In this document: positions 28,018 to 36,565 of the stretch, piece by piece
Layout of the letters: every line of letters starts with the position of its first letter
How positions within the stretch are numbered: the stretch's first letter is position 1
Assembly (NCBI GenBank): GCA_030123545.1
Contig: CP126124.1
Location: 3,038,001 to 3,102,000, forward strand
Source: Burkholderiaceae bacterium
GTDB taxonomy: Bacteria > Pseudomonadota > Gammaproteobacteria > Burkholderiales > Burkholderiaceae_C
Reading direction: 5' to 3'
DNA length: 64,000 nucleotides
Program-made: the position numbers and the translations under genes
The notes under the pieces: generated by a model
The model's input: only the letters and a program-made list of their open reading frames with translations
Databases searched by the model: none
Told to the model about the DNA's origin: nothing

Positions 28018-28076
28018 TTGCTATTCTTTGAATAGCGAAATGCGTATATTCCGCGCCGGCTGCAGCGCGAAATCAT
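28018..28076. repeat. Short palindromic repeat after bclA, GCTAT...ATAGC type
   Basis: Perfect hairpin GCTATTC-TTT-GAATAGC (28020-28036), then GAAATGCG, CGCCGGCTGCAGCGCG and AAATCATTGAAA. It fills most of the 99-base gap between the converging bclA and apbC genes and could act as a terminator for both. Related copies are at 1264-1300, 14216-14283 and 55994-56042. Confidence 0.65.
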
Positions 28077-28086
28077 TGAAAATTCA

Positions 28087-29175
28087 TCACGTGTCCTTCG
28101 AGATCTTGATCGCGGGGAACTTGGACGTGAAGTCCTTGTTCTTCGCCGCGATCGCGATCGCGACCTGGCGCGCGACCGACTTGTAGATCGCGGCCACGTC
28201 GCCTTCGGGGTCGGCCGCGACGGTCGGCTGGCCGCCGTCGGCCTGCAATCGGATCTGCATGTCCAGCGGCAGCGCACCGAGGTAGGCCAGGTCGCGCTCG
28301 GCCGCCATTCTTTTGCCGCCGCCCTCGCCGAAGATGTGCTCGACATGGCCGCAGTTCGTGCAGACATGCACGGCCATGTTCTCGACGATGCCGAGGATCG
28401 GCACGCCGACCTTCTCGAACATCCGCACCGCCTTGCGCGCGTCGAGCAGCGCGATGTCCTGCGGCGTCGTCACGATCACCGCGCCGGTCAGCGGCACGCG
28501 CTGCGACAGCGTCAGCTGCACGTCGCCGGTGCCGGGCGGCAGGTCGACGATCAGATAGTCGAGCTCGCGCCAGCGCGTCTGGCGCAGCAACTGCTCGAGC
28601 GCCTGCGTCGCCATCGGGCCGCGCCAGATCATCGCCTCGTCGGGCTTGACCAGAAAGCCGATCGACATCAGCTGCACGCCGTAATTCAGCAGCGGCTCCA
28701 TGGTCTGGCCGTCGCTGGTCTCGGGCTTCGCGCTGACGCCCATCATCATCGGGATGCTGGGGCCGTAGATGTCGGCGTCGAGCAGCCCGACCTGCGCACC
28801 CTCGGCCGCCAGCGCCAGCGCGAGGTTCGCCGCCGTCGTGCTTTTTCCCACGCCGCCCTTCCCCGACGCGACCGCGACGATGTTCTTCACGCCGGCCAGC
28901 AGCGAGACGCCGCGCTGCACCGCGTGCGCCTCGACGCGCGTCACGATCTCGACCGACGCGTTCTGCACGCCGGCCACGCCGCGCGCCGCAGCGGTGAGCG
29001 CCTGGCGCAGTGCTGCGAGCTGGCTCTTCATCGGATAGCCGACCTCGACCGTGAACGCCACGTCGCCGCCGTCGACGGCAAGGTTCTTCACCGCGCCGCT
29101 CGATACGAAGTCGCGGCCGGTGTTCGGGTCGTTGACCGCGGAGAGCGCGGCGAGGATCTGCTCTTGGGTAGGCAT
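28087..29175 (-). CDS. apbC: Iron-sulfur cluster carrier protein ApbC (Mrp/NBP35 family)
   Basis: P-loop ATPase that carries [4Fe-4S] clusters to target enzymes. 362 residues: N-terminal DUF59/MIP18-like domain (EQILAALSAVNDPNTGRDFV), deviant Walker A SGKGGVGKSTTAANLALAL (near 105), IVDLPPGTGDVQLTLSQ, and the cluster-binding CxxC in CTNCGHVEHIFG. ATG 29175 is used; an upstream in-frame ATG at 29205 is possible. It is divergent from metG, a pairing common in proteobacteria. Confidence 0.95.
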   Translation of the reverse strand: MPTQEQILAALSAVNDPNTGRDFVSSGAVKNLAVDGGDVAFTVEVGYPMKSQLAALRQALTAAARGVAGVQNASVEIVTRVEAHAVQRGVSLLAGVKNIVAVASGKGGVGKSTTAANLALALAAEGAQVGLLDADIYGPSIPMMMGVSAKPETSDGQTMEPLLNYGVQLMSIGFLVKPDEAMIWRGPMATQALEQLLRQTRWRELDYLIVDLPPGTGDVQLTLSQRVPLTGAVIVTTPQDIALLDARKAVRMFEKVGVPILGIVENMAVHVCTNCGHVEHIFGEGGGKRMAAERDLAYLGALPLDMQIRLQADGGQPTVAADPEGDVAAIYKSVARQVAIAIAAKNKDFTSKFPAIKISKDT

Positions 29176-29231
29176 TGGAAGGCTCTTGAAAAGGGTTCCT
29201 GGCAAAGCGCAGCGAGTTTAGCGACAACTTC

Positions 29232-29237
29232 TAAAAT
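29232..29237 (+). promoter_or_regulatory. Possible -10 box (TAAAAT) for metG
   Basis: TAAAAT in the context TTCTAAAATAACCGGTTTT, 26 bases before the metG ATG. The same string TTCTAAAAT precedes gpmA. No good -35 box at the right distance. Confidence 0.45.
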
Positions 29238-29262
29238 AACCGGTTTTCGCCGGAACATACCC

Positions 29263-31407
29263 ATGCCCGCACCCCGCCGATTGTTCGTCACCACGGCGCT
29301 GCCCTACGCCAACGGCAACTTTCACATCGGCCACATCATGGAGTACATCCAGGCCGACATCTGGGTGCGTTTTCAAAGAATGCAGGGGGCCGAGGTGAAT
29401 TTCGTCGGCGCCGACGACGCGCATGGCGCGCCGATCATGATCGCGGCCGAGAAAGCCGGCAAGACGCCGCAGCAGTTCGTCGCCGACATCGCGGCCGGCC
29501 GCAAACCCTATCTGGACGGCTTTCACATCGCGTTCGACAACTGGCATTCGACCGACGCGCCGGAAAACCACGCGCTGGCGCGGCAGATCTACCTCGACCT
29601 CAAGAAGGCCGGGCTGATCGCGACCCGCGTCGTCGAGCAGTTCTTCGACCCCGAGAAGAACATGTTCCTGCCGGACCGCTTCATCAAGGGCGAGTGCCCG
29701 AATTGCCACGCGAAAGACCAGTACGGCGACAACTGCGAAGTCTGCGGCGCCGTATACGCGCCGACCGACCTGATCAACCCCTACTCTGCGCTGTCGGGCG
29801 CCAAGCCGGTGCTGAAAAGCTCCGAGCACTTTTTCTTCCGGCTGTCCGATCCGCGCTGCGTGGCGTTTTTGCAGGAATGGACGCAAAACGGCAAACACGT
29901 CCAGCCCGAAGTGGCCAACAAGGTCAAGGAATGGTTCAGCGTGCGCACCAACCCCGACGGCAGCACCAGCGAGGGCCTGGGTGACTGGGACATCAGCCGG
30001 GACGCGCCCTACTTCGGCATCGAGATTCCCGACGCTCCGGGCAAGTACTTCTACGTCTGGCTGGACGCGCCGATCGGCTACCTGGCGTCGCTGAAGAACC
30101 TGCTGGGCAAGCGCGGCCAGAGTTACGACGCCTACATGGCCGATCCGCTGCTCGAGCAGTACCACTTCATCGGCAAGGACATCGTCACCTTCCACACGCT
30201 GTTCTGGCCCGCCATGCTGAAGTTCAGCGGCCGCAAGACGCCCGACAAGATCTTCGTGCACGGTTTCCTCACGGTGAACAACGGCGAGAAGATGAGCAAG
30301 AGCCGCGGCACCGGGCTGGACCCGCTGAAATACCTCAACCTCGGCATGAACCCCGAGTGGCTGCGCTACTACCTGGCCGCCAAGCTGAACGGGCGCAACG
30401 AGGACATCGATTTCAACGCCGACGATTTCATGGCGCGGGTGAACAGCGACCTGATCGGCAAGTACGTCAACATCGCGAGCCGGGCGGCCGGCTTTTTACA
30501 CAAACATTTTGCGGGTCGCATTGGAGAGCTATCGTCAGGTACGGTAGGAGCGAATGGCCGGACAACCGGTCCGCTCTACGACATACCGATCCAAAACTTT
30601 CAAAGAACCAGCGCTTCGATACTGCAGTGTTTTGAGAGCCGAGAGTTCAGCTTGGCAGTTCGGATGATCATGAGATTGGCTGACGAGATCAATGAATTCT
30701 GGGACAGTGCGAAGCCTTGGGAACTCTCGAAAAAATTCTCTACTCCCGCTAACCCCAGTGACCCAACGTACCTGCACCTTGTCTGCTCTACGGTCATTGA
30801 GGGTTTCCGGCTACTCACACTGCATTTGAAACCAATCCTGCCCAAGTTGGCTCAAGATGCAGAAGCATTTCTTCGTCTTCCAAAGCCACTGAGTACATCC
30901 GATGTCCTGAATGTCCTTCCGTCGGGGCATCAGATCGGTGAGTACAAGCACCTGATGCAGCGCGTCGATATCAAGCAGATTGAGGCCTTGTTTGAGGCGC
31001 CAGCCCTTGCCGAATCTACGCAATCAGCTTCTGAATCGATAGCGCCCGGTGGCGAGAGCATCGCGCCCATGATCGGTATCAACGACTTCTCGAAGGTCGA
31101 CCTGCGCATCGCGAAGATCGTCGCCTGCGAGCGGGTCGACGGCTCGACCAAGCTACTCAGGCTCACGCTCGACGCCGGCGAGGGGCGCACGCGCAACGTG
31201 TTCAGCGGCATCGCTTCGGCCTACCAGCCGGAGGAGTTGATCGGTCAGCTGACGGTGCTGGTCGCGAACCTTGCGCCGCGCAAGATGAAGTTCGGCACCA
31301 GCGAAGGCATGGTGCTGGCCGCCAGCGACGCCGACGAAAAGGCGCGGCCCGGCATCTACATCCTGAACCCCGGGACCGGCGCGGTGCCGGGGATGCGCGT
31401 GCGCTAG
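29263..31407 (+). CDS. metG: Methionyl-tRNA synthetase
   Basis: Charges tRNA-Met. 714 residues: catalytic domain with HIGH-type NFHIGHIMEY near residue 22, zinc knuckle GECPNCHAKDQYGDNCEVCGAVY, and KMSKSRGTG near 345; then the helical anticodon-binding domain; and a C-terminal EMAP/Trbp111-like tRNA-binding domain (IGINDFSKVDLRIAKIV to the end). From about 30,490 to 31,070, covering the anticodon-binding domain and linker, G+C falls to about half, against nearly two-thirds on both sides, with different codon use. The reading frame is intact. The stop shares the bases CTAG with the stop of the oppositely directed hyfI gene. Confidence 0.97.
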   Translation: MPAPRRLFVTTALPYANGNFHIGHIMEYIQADIWVRFQRMQGAEVNFVGADDAHGAPIMIAAEKAGKTPQQFVADIAAGRKPYLDGFHIAFDNWHSTDAPENHALARQIYLDLKKAGLIATRVVEQFFDPEKNMFLPDRFIKGECPNCHAKDQYGDNCEVCGAVYAPTDLINPYSALSGAKPVLKSSEHFFFRLSDPRCVAFLQEWTQNGKHVQPEVANKVKEWFSVRTNPDGSTSEGLGDWDISRDAPYFGIEIPDAPGKYFYVWLDAPIGYLASLKNLLGKRGQSYDAYMADPLLEQYHFIGKDIVTFHTLFWPAMLKFSGRKTPDKIFVHGFLTVNNGEKMSKSRGTGLDPLKYLNLGMNPEWLRYYLAAKLNGRNEDIDFNADDFMARVNSDLIGKYVNIASRAAGFLHKHFAGRIGELSSGTVGANGRTTGPLYDIPIQNFQRTSASILQCFESREFSLAVRMIMRLADEINEFWDSAKPWELSKKFSTPANPSDPTYLHLVCSTVIEGFRLLTLHLKPILPKLAQDAEAFLRLPKPLSTSDVLNVLPSGHQIGEYKHLMQRVDIKQIEALFEAPALAESTQSASESIAPGGESIAPMIGINDFSKVDLRIAKIVACERVDGSTKLLRLTLDAGEGRTRNVFSGIASAYQPEELIGQLTVLVANLAPRKMKFGTSEGMVLAASDADEKARPGIYILNPGTGAVPGMRVR

Positions 31408-31943
31408 CGCTTGCCGGACGTGGCCTGCCGTTGCCGCACGGCGCCGAGAATTCCGCGCAGGATCTCGACCGGCGCAGGGGGGCAGCCGGGCACCACGCCG
31501 TCCACCGGAATCACGTTGGCGACCCTGCCGCAGCTGGCATAGCTCTCGCCGAAGATGCCGCCCGTGCAGCCGCAGTCGCCCACCGCGAGCACCAGCTTCG
31601 GCGCCGGCATCGCATCGAAGGTGCGCCGCAGTGCTTCCTCCATGTGACGCGATACCGGCCCTGTCACCAGCAGCATGTCGGCATGGCGCGGGCTGGCGGC
31701 AAGCTTGATGCCCAGTCCTTCGATGTTGTAGTAAGGATTGCTGAGCGCGTTGATCTCCAGCTCGCAGCCGTTGCAGGACCCCGCATCGACCACGCGGATG
31801 GTCAGTGCTTGGCCGAGGATGCCGAGAAGGTCCTGATGGATGCGGCGAATGGTTGCATCGTTTCCGTCGTCAGCGTCGGCTACGCTCGGCACCGGCTCCG
31901 TGACGGTGCCGGTGCGGGCGATCTGCTTGAGTAGGTGCCACAT
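31404..31943 (-). CDS. hyfI: NuoB/hydrogenase-small-subunit-like protein (HyfI type)
   Basis: 179 residues. Holds the four-cysteine site of the proximal [4Fe-4S] cluster: Cys57 and Cys60 (GSCNGCELE), Cys124 (GDCGC) and Cys154 (PGCPP). It would sit in the peripheral arm of a membrane complex beside the HyfG-like subunit. Shorter than E. coli HyfI (252). The ATG at 31943 overlaps the hyfG stop by one base (TGATG). Last gene of the operon; its stop overlaps the metG stop. Close relatives of hydrogenase 4, formate hydrogenlyase and complex I all carry this subunit. Confidence 0.9.
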   Translation of the reverse strand: MWHLLKQIARTGTVTEPVPSVADADDGNDATIRRIHQDLLGILGQALTIRVVDAGSCNGCELEINALSNPYYNIEGLGIKLAASPRHADMLLVTGPVSRHMEEALRRTFDAMPAPKLVLAVGDCGCTGGIFGESYASCGRVANVIPVDGVVPGCPPAPVEILRGILGAVRQRQATSGKR

Positions 31944-33493
31944 CAGAGGTCGTGCCCGGAATAGCTCAGATTGAAGGACTTGTTGATCAGCGGAAAGTCA
32001 GGAACGATGTTGCCCATCATGGCGTGCTCGATGACCGGCCAGTTCTGCCACGACGGGTCGTGGCAATGGCAGCGCACGATGCGGCCATCCCCCCCGATTT
32101 CGAGTGCCACGAAAACCTCGCCGCGCCAGCCCTCCACCCACCCTGCGCCGATGCAGGCAGCATCCGGAGCCCGCAACTCGGCGCGAATCGCTCCACCAGG
32201 CAGGCCTTCGCAAAGGTGACGAATGAGCCGCAGCGATTCGAGCGTCTCGTCGAAGCGCACGACCACGCGCGCCGCGACATCGCCGTCGCGGTGCGTGGCC
32301 ATCGCGACCTCGAGCCGGTCATAGGGCGACCATCCGTGGTCGCACCGCAAATCGGCCGACTGCCCGCTGGCACGCCCGGCCAGGCCCGTGAGACCGAGTT
32401 GGGCAGCCAGTTCCGGTGTCGCCCGCCCGGTGGTATGGAAACGGTCTTGCAGGCCTGCATGCTCGTCGTACACGACCTTCAGCGCACGCACCTCCCGCTC
32501 GATCACGTCGCACTGCCGACGCAGGCGATCGAGCATCGTCGGTTCCAGATCGCGCGCGACGCCGCCGGGCACCACCGCATCCATCATCAGGCGATGGGCG
32601 AACGCCTCCTTCGACAGGCGCAGCCAGTCTTCGCGCAGGCGCGAGAACTGCGCCAGCCCGAAGGCCAGACCCGCATCGTTGCCCAGGGCGCCGAGGTCGC
32701 CCAGGTGGTTGGCGACGCGCTCGCGTTCCAGCATCAGCGCGCGCAGCCAGATCGCCCGGTCGGGAATCTCGCAGCGCCAGGCCGATTCGAGCGCCATGCA
32801 GTAGGCCCAGGCATAGGCCACGGTCGTGTCGCCCGACACGCGGCCTGCGAGCCGATAGGCATCCTGTGGCGTCAGCTCGGTGAAGCGCCGCTCGATGCCC
32901 TTGTGCGCGTAGCCCAGGCGCGCTTCCAGCCGCAGCACCTTCTCCCCAACTGCCGAGAAGCGCCAATGGCCGGGCTCGATGATGCCGGCATGCACTGGGC
33001 CGACGGCGACCTCGTGCACGCCGTCGCCTTCGACGCGCACGAAGGAATAGTCGGCGGGCAATCCGCCGGCAGCGGCTGACCGGGCCCCGCCGTCGCGCTG
33101 CAGCGGCGGCGGCCCGGGCGGCCACACGCCATGGTCCAGCCACGGGCGGGTGTCGCCGGCTCCGTCGGCATGCAGGCCCAGCAGGTCGGCCATCGCACGC
33201 TGCATCCGGCCCGCAGATGGGAAGATGTCCGCCAGATCCGGAAAGCTTCGCGTCGTGTCGCCGAGCCGTGATTCGACCCAGACCAGCCCCTCGGGCACGG
33301 CATAGGCGGCACACACGGCCATCCCCTGCTGCACGGCACCGCGGTCGACACCCCAGGCCGCGACCAGCCGCCCGCCCGAGGCGGCGACGGTGCGTGCCAC
33401 GGCGTGCCAGCCGGCGTCGCGCACCACCCCGTGCCAGATCGGCAGCGGCGCCTGCAGGCGCCGCAGTTCGAATCCCAGGTCCGCCAATGCCAT
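31943..33493 (-). CDS. hyfG: NuoCD/HyfG-like large subunit lacking the Ni-Fe site
   Basis: 516 residues: N-terminal NuoC-like domain (about 1-140) and NuoD/hydrogenase-large-subunit-like domain (GPVHAGIIEPGHWRFS near 165, YAHKGIERR near 195). In real hydrogenases an RxCGxC motif follows; here the place reads RVSGDT (218-223), and the C-terminal DPCxxC is replaced by VPDFPLINKSFNLSYSG. All four Ni-Fe cysteines are therefore absent, so it cannot be a hydrogenase. This is the pattern of energy-converting-hydrogenase-related (Ehr) complexes and of complex I. Chemistry at this site is unknown. Confidence 0.88.
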   Translation of the reverse strand: MALADLGFELRRLQAPLPIWHGVVRDAGWHAVARTVAASGGRLVAAWGVDRGAVQQGMAVCAAYAVPEGLVWVESRLGDTTRSFPDLADIFPSAGRMQRAMADLLGLHADGAGDTRPWLDHGVWPPGPPPLQRDGGARSAAAGGLPADYSFVRVEGDGVHEVAVGPVHAGIIEPGHWRFSAVGEKVLRLEARLGYAHKGIERRFTELTPQDAYRLAGRVSGDTTVAYAWAYCMALESAWRCEIPDRAIWLRALMLERERVANHLGDLGALGNDAGLAFGLAQFSRLREDWLRLSKEAFAHRLMMDAVVPGGVARDLEPTMLDRLRRQCDVIEREVRALKVVYDEHAGLQDRFHTTGRATPELAAQLGLTGLAGRASGQSADLRCDHGWSPYDRLEVAMATHRDGDVAARVVVRFDETLESLRLIRHLCEGLPGGAIRAELRAPDAACIGAGWVEGWRGEVFVALEIGGDGRIVRCHCHDPSWQNWPVIEHAMMGNIVPDFPLINKSFNLSYSGHDL

Positions 33494-33497
33494 GGAA

Positions 33498-34955
33498 CTA
33501 ATTCCCCAGCATCGCAGCCGCCTGCCGATACCAGGCGTCGAGATAGGGCGGTATGTACAGGCCCAGCATCAGCCCGAGCCCGAGGTGCGCAAACACCGGG
33601 ATCAGCGCCGGCGGATGCGCGAGCGGCCTGACGCTGGTCGGGCCGAACACCATCGGCTGGACGCGGCTGAAAATAGACGCGAACGCCACACCGAGCGCGA
33701 TCAGCAGAAACAGCGCCGCCCACGGCTGCTCGTGCATGGTCGCAGTGATGATCAGGAATTCGCTGGCGAAGACCCCGAACGGCGGCATGCCCAGGATCGC
33801 CAGCGTGCCGAGCATCAGGCCCCAGCCGACCGTCGGATTGACCCTGAGCAGGCCGCGGATGGATTCCATGAGCTGGGTGCCGGCCGTCTGCGTGGCGTGC
33901 CCGACGGCAAAGAAGATCCCGGATTTGATCAGCGAATGCACCGTCATGTGCAGCAGTCCGGCGAAGCTGGCAATCGGCCCCCCGAGGCCGAACGCAAAGG
34001 TCATCATTCCCATGTGCTCGATGGACGAATAGGCGAACATGCGCTTGACGTCCTTCTGCCGGACCAGGAAGAACACCGCCGCCACCACCGACAGCAGGCC
34101 GAAGCCCATCATCAACCGGCCGGTCAGGTGGTTGTTGTGCAACGCGCCGTCAGTCAGGACCTTGCAGCGCAAAATCGCGTAGAGCGCGACGTTGAGCAGC
34201 AGGCCCGACAGCACGGCGGACACCGGCGTCGGCCCCTCGGCATGCGCGTCGGGCAGCCAGTTGTGCAGCGGCACCAGGCCGACCTTGGTGCCGTACCCGA
34301 TGAACAGGAAGGCGAACGCCAGCGTGATGATCCCCGGATGGAGTTGGCCCTTCAGCGCGTCGAGGTTGCTCCACAGCAGGGCCCCGCCTTCGGCGCCGAT
34401 GACTTTTTCGGCCGCCATGTAGAGCAGCACCGTACCGAACAGCGCCTGCGCGATGCCGACACCGCACAGAATGAAGTATTTCCATGCGGCCTCCAGGCTG
34501 GCGGCCGTGCGGTACACGCTGACCAGCAGCACCGTGGTCAACGTGGCCGCTTCCATCGCAACCCAGACGATGCCCATGTTGTTGGTCGTCAGTGCCAGCA
34601 GCATCGTGAAGTTGAAGCACTGGTACATGCTGTGGTACAGGCGCAAGCGCGGCGGCGTCATCTTCCCGTGGTCTCTTTCGATGCGCATGTAGGGCCGCGA
34701 GAAAATCGACGTGGTCAGGCCCACGAACGCCGTCAGCGCAACCAGAAAAACGTTGAGCGGGTCGATATAGAACTCCCGGTTCCACACCAGCATCGGGCCG
34801 TCTCTGATGACCTGCGCCGTCAGTACGCATGCAGCGATGAAGGTGCCCAGGCTGAACAAGACGTTGACGTCGCGCGCACTGTCGCGATGGCCGACCAGGG
34901 CCAACACCAGCCCGCCGGCGAGCGGCGTTGCGAGCAGGAAGGCCAGCGCATTCAA
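33498..34955 (-). CDS. hyfF: Proton-pumping antiporter-type subunit (HyfF/NuoN-like)
   Basis: 485-residue polytopic membrane protein of the Mrp-antiporter/NuoLMN family. Key ion-path residues are visible: Glu in WVAMEAATLTT, Lys in IGYGTKVGLVPLHNWLPDAHAEGPTPVSA, and the FAYSSIEHMGMM helix. It starts at a TTG (34955) with AAGGAAGA upstream, one base after the hyfE stop. It is one of two antiporter-like subunits of the operon and should couple electron transfer to H+ or Na+ movement. Confidence 0.9.
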   Translation of the reverse strand: MNALAFLLATPLAGGLVLALVGHRDSARDVNVLFSLGTFIAACVLTAQVIRDGPMLVWNREFYIDPLNVFLVALTAFVGLTTSIFSRPYMRIERDHGKMTPPRLRLYHSMYQCFNFTMLLALTTNNMGIVWVAMEAATLTTVLLVSVYRTAASLEAAWKYFILCGVGIAQALFGTVLLYMAAEKVIGAEGGALLWSNLDALKGQLHPGIITLAFAFLFIGYGTKVGLVPLHNWLPDAHAEGPTPVSAVLSGLLLNVALYAILRCKVLTDGALHNNHLTGRLMMGFGLLSVVAAVFFLVRQKDVKRMFAYSSIEHMGMMTFAFGLGGPIASFAGLLHMTVHSLIKSGIFFAVGHATQTAGTQLMESIRGLLRVNPTVGWGLMLGTLAILGMPPFGVFASEFLIITATMHEQPWAALFLLIALGVAFASIFSRVQPMVFGPTSVRPLAHPPALIPVFAHLGLGLMLGLYIPPYLDAWYRQAAAMLGN

Positions 34956-34956
34956 C

Positions 34957-35616
34957 TTAGTCTTCCTTCAACTTCTCGAGGTGGTGGATGTCCAGGCTGT
35001 CGAATTGCTCGCGGATCTGGAACATAAACACCCCCAGGATGACCACGCCGATCAGGACGTCGAGCCCGATGCCGAGTTCGACCACCATCGGCATGCCGTA
35101 GGTGGCGGAGGTGGCGGCGAAGAACAGGCCGTTCTCCACGGCCAGGAAGCCGATCACCTGCGGCACCGCCTTCGCGCGCGTGATCATCATCAGGAACGAC
35201 AGCAGCACGCAGGCCAGCGCGATACCTAGCGTGCCGCTGGCCAGCGCCGTCGACAGCCGCGAGATCGGCAGCGCGAGGTTGAAGGAAAAGATCACCACCC
35301 CGATGCCGATCAGCAGGATGGTCGGGATGTTGATCAGCGTCTCGACGTCCCAGCGGATGTCGAGCCGGTTGACGACACGGTTCAGCAGGTAGGGAATCAG
35401 CAGCACCTTGAGCACGAAGGTCAGTCCGGCCGACAGATAGAGGTCGTGCTGGTGCGTCACGTAGCCGACCACGGCGGTGACCAGCGCCAGCGTCGCGCCC
35501 TGCAGCGTGAACAGGTTGATCAGCGACACGATGCGGCGCTGCGCGATCATCGCGAACGCGAGCAGCAGCAGCACCGCGCCGAGCAGGTTGACGAACTGGG
35601 TCAGCAGCTGGCTCAT
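34957..35616 (-). CDS. hyfE: Membrane subunit HyfE-like (NuoK/MrpC-related)
   Basis: 219 residues with about six or seven membrane helices. HyfE combines a NuoK-like core (VIGFLAVENGLFFAATSATYG; ELGIGLDVLIGVVILGVFMFQI) with extra helices. The buried Glu of LAVENGLF and of VELGIGLD correspond to the proton-path glutamates of NuoK. Its length matches E. coli HyfE (216). Starts 1 base from the hyfC stop. Confidence 0.88.
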   Translation of the reverse strand: MSQLLTQFVNLLGAVLLLLAFAMIAQRRIVSLINLFTLQGATLALVTAVVGYVTHQHDLYLSAGLTFVLKVLLIPYLLNRVVNRLDIRWDVETLINIPTILLIGIGVVIFSFNLALPISRLSTALASGTLGIALACVLLSFLMMITRAKAVPQVIGFLAVENGLFFAATSATYGMPMVVELGIGLDVLIGVVILGVFMFQIREQFDSLDIHHLEKLKED

Positions 35617-35617
35617 G

Positions 35618-36565
35618 TCAATGGCTCAGCAGCAACTGCACCAGCATGCCGATCACCGCCAGCAGGAAGGCGGTCCCCAGGAACTCTGGCACGCGGAAGA
35701 TGCGCATCTTGGCGCTCAGCGTCTCCAGCAAGGCCAGCAGGAAGCCGCCGATGGCGAGCTTAAACACCAGCACGGCCAGTGCCGGCAGCATCGCCGCCGG
35801 CGCCTGGACCTCGGCGACGCCCCAGGGGAAGAACAGCGCCAGGCCGATGCAGGAGTAAGCGAACAGCTTGAGGCTCGCGGCCCATTCGAGCAGCGCCAGA
35901 TGACGGCCCGAATACTCGAGGACGAGCGCTTCGTGGATCATCGTGAGCTCGAGGTGCGTGGCCGGGTTGTCGATCGGCACGCGCGCGTTCTCCGCCAGCG
36001 ACACCATCGTGAAAGCAACGCCTGCAAATGCGAGGCTGGGATAGATCGCCAGCTCGCGATGGGTCAGCGTCTGGACGATGGTCGGCAGCGAGGTCGACTT
36101 CGAGATCAGCGCGGCCGAGAACAGCACCATCAGCAGCGCCGGCTCGGCGAGAAACCCGATCAACATCTCGCGGCGCGCTCCCATGCTGCCGAAGCCGACG
36201 CCGATATCCATTGCGGCCAGCGAGATGAACACGCGCGCCAGCGCGAACAGTCCCACCAATGCGATCGCGTCGGCGGCACGCGCCAGTGGCAAGTCGACGG
36301 ACAACGTGGGGGTGATGGCGCAGGCCACGACCATGCAGCCGAACATCACGTACGGCGCGGCGCGGAACAGCCGCGACGCGTGGTCCGCGACTATCGACTC
36401 CTTGTTGAACAGCTTGTGCAGCACCCGGTACGGCTGCCACAGCGCGGGCGCCGACCTGTTCTGCAGCCAGGCGCGCCATTGATTGACCCAGCCGGTCAGC
36501 AGCGGGGCCAGCAGGATCGCGATCACGACCTCGATCGATTGCGACAGGAATCCGGCAAAATTCAT
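35618..36565 (-). CDS. hyfC: Membrane subunit HyfC-like (NuoH-related)
   Basis: 315 residues, about eight membrane helices, same length as E. coli HyfC. NuoH-like anchor for the peripheral arm: VNQWRAWLQNRSAPALWQPYR near the N-terminus, the ENARVPIDNPATHLELTMIHEALVLEYSG loop that in complex I lines the quinone chamber, and the RIFRVPEFLG loop. The ATG at 36565 overlaps the hyfB stop (ATGA). Confidence 0.9.
   Translation of the reverse strand: MNFAGFLSQSIEVVIAILLAPLLTGWVNQWRAWLQNRSAPALWQPYRVLHKLFNKESIVADHASRLFRAAPYVMFGCMVVACAITPTLSVDLPLARAADAIALVGLFALARVFISLAAMDIGVGFGSMGARREMLIGFLAEPALLMVLFSAALISKSTSLPTIVQTLTHRELAIYPSLAFAGVAFTMVSLAENARVPIDNPATHLELTMIHEALVLEYSGRHLALLEWAASLKLFAYSCIGLALFFPWGVAEVQAPAAMLPALAVLVFKLAIGGFLLALLETLSAKMRIFRVPEFLGTAFLLAVIGMLVQLLLSH

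Noticed and set aside
28336..29262. Extension of metG upstream through the apbC region
   Set aside because: The open frame is antisense to apbC; the true MetG N-terminus begins at ATG 29263.
31943..33493. HyfG-like protein as an active Ni-Fe hydrogenase
   Set aside because: The four cysteines that bind Ni-Fe are absent from both motifs.
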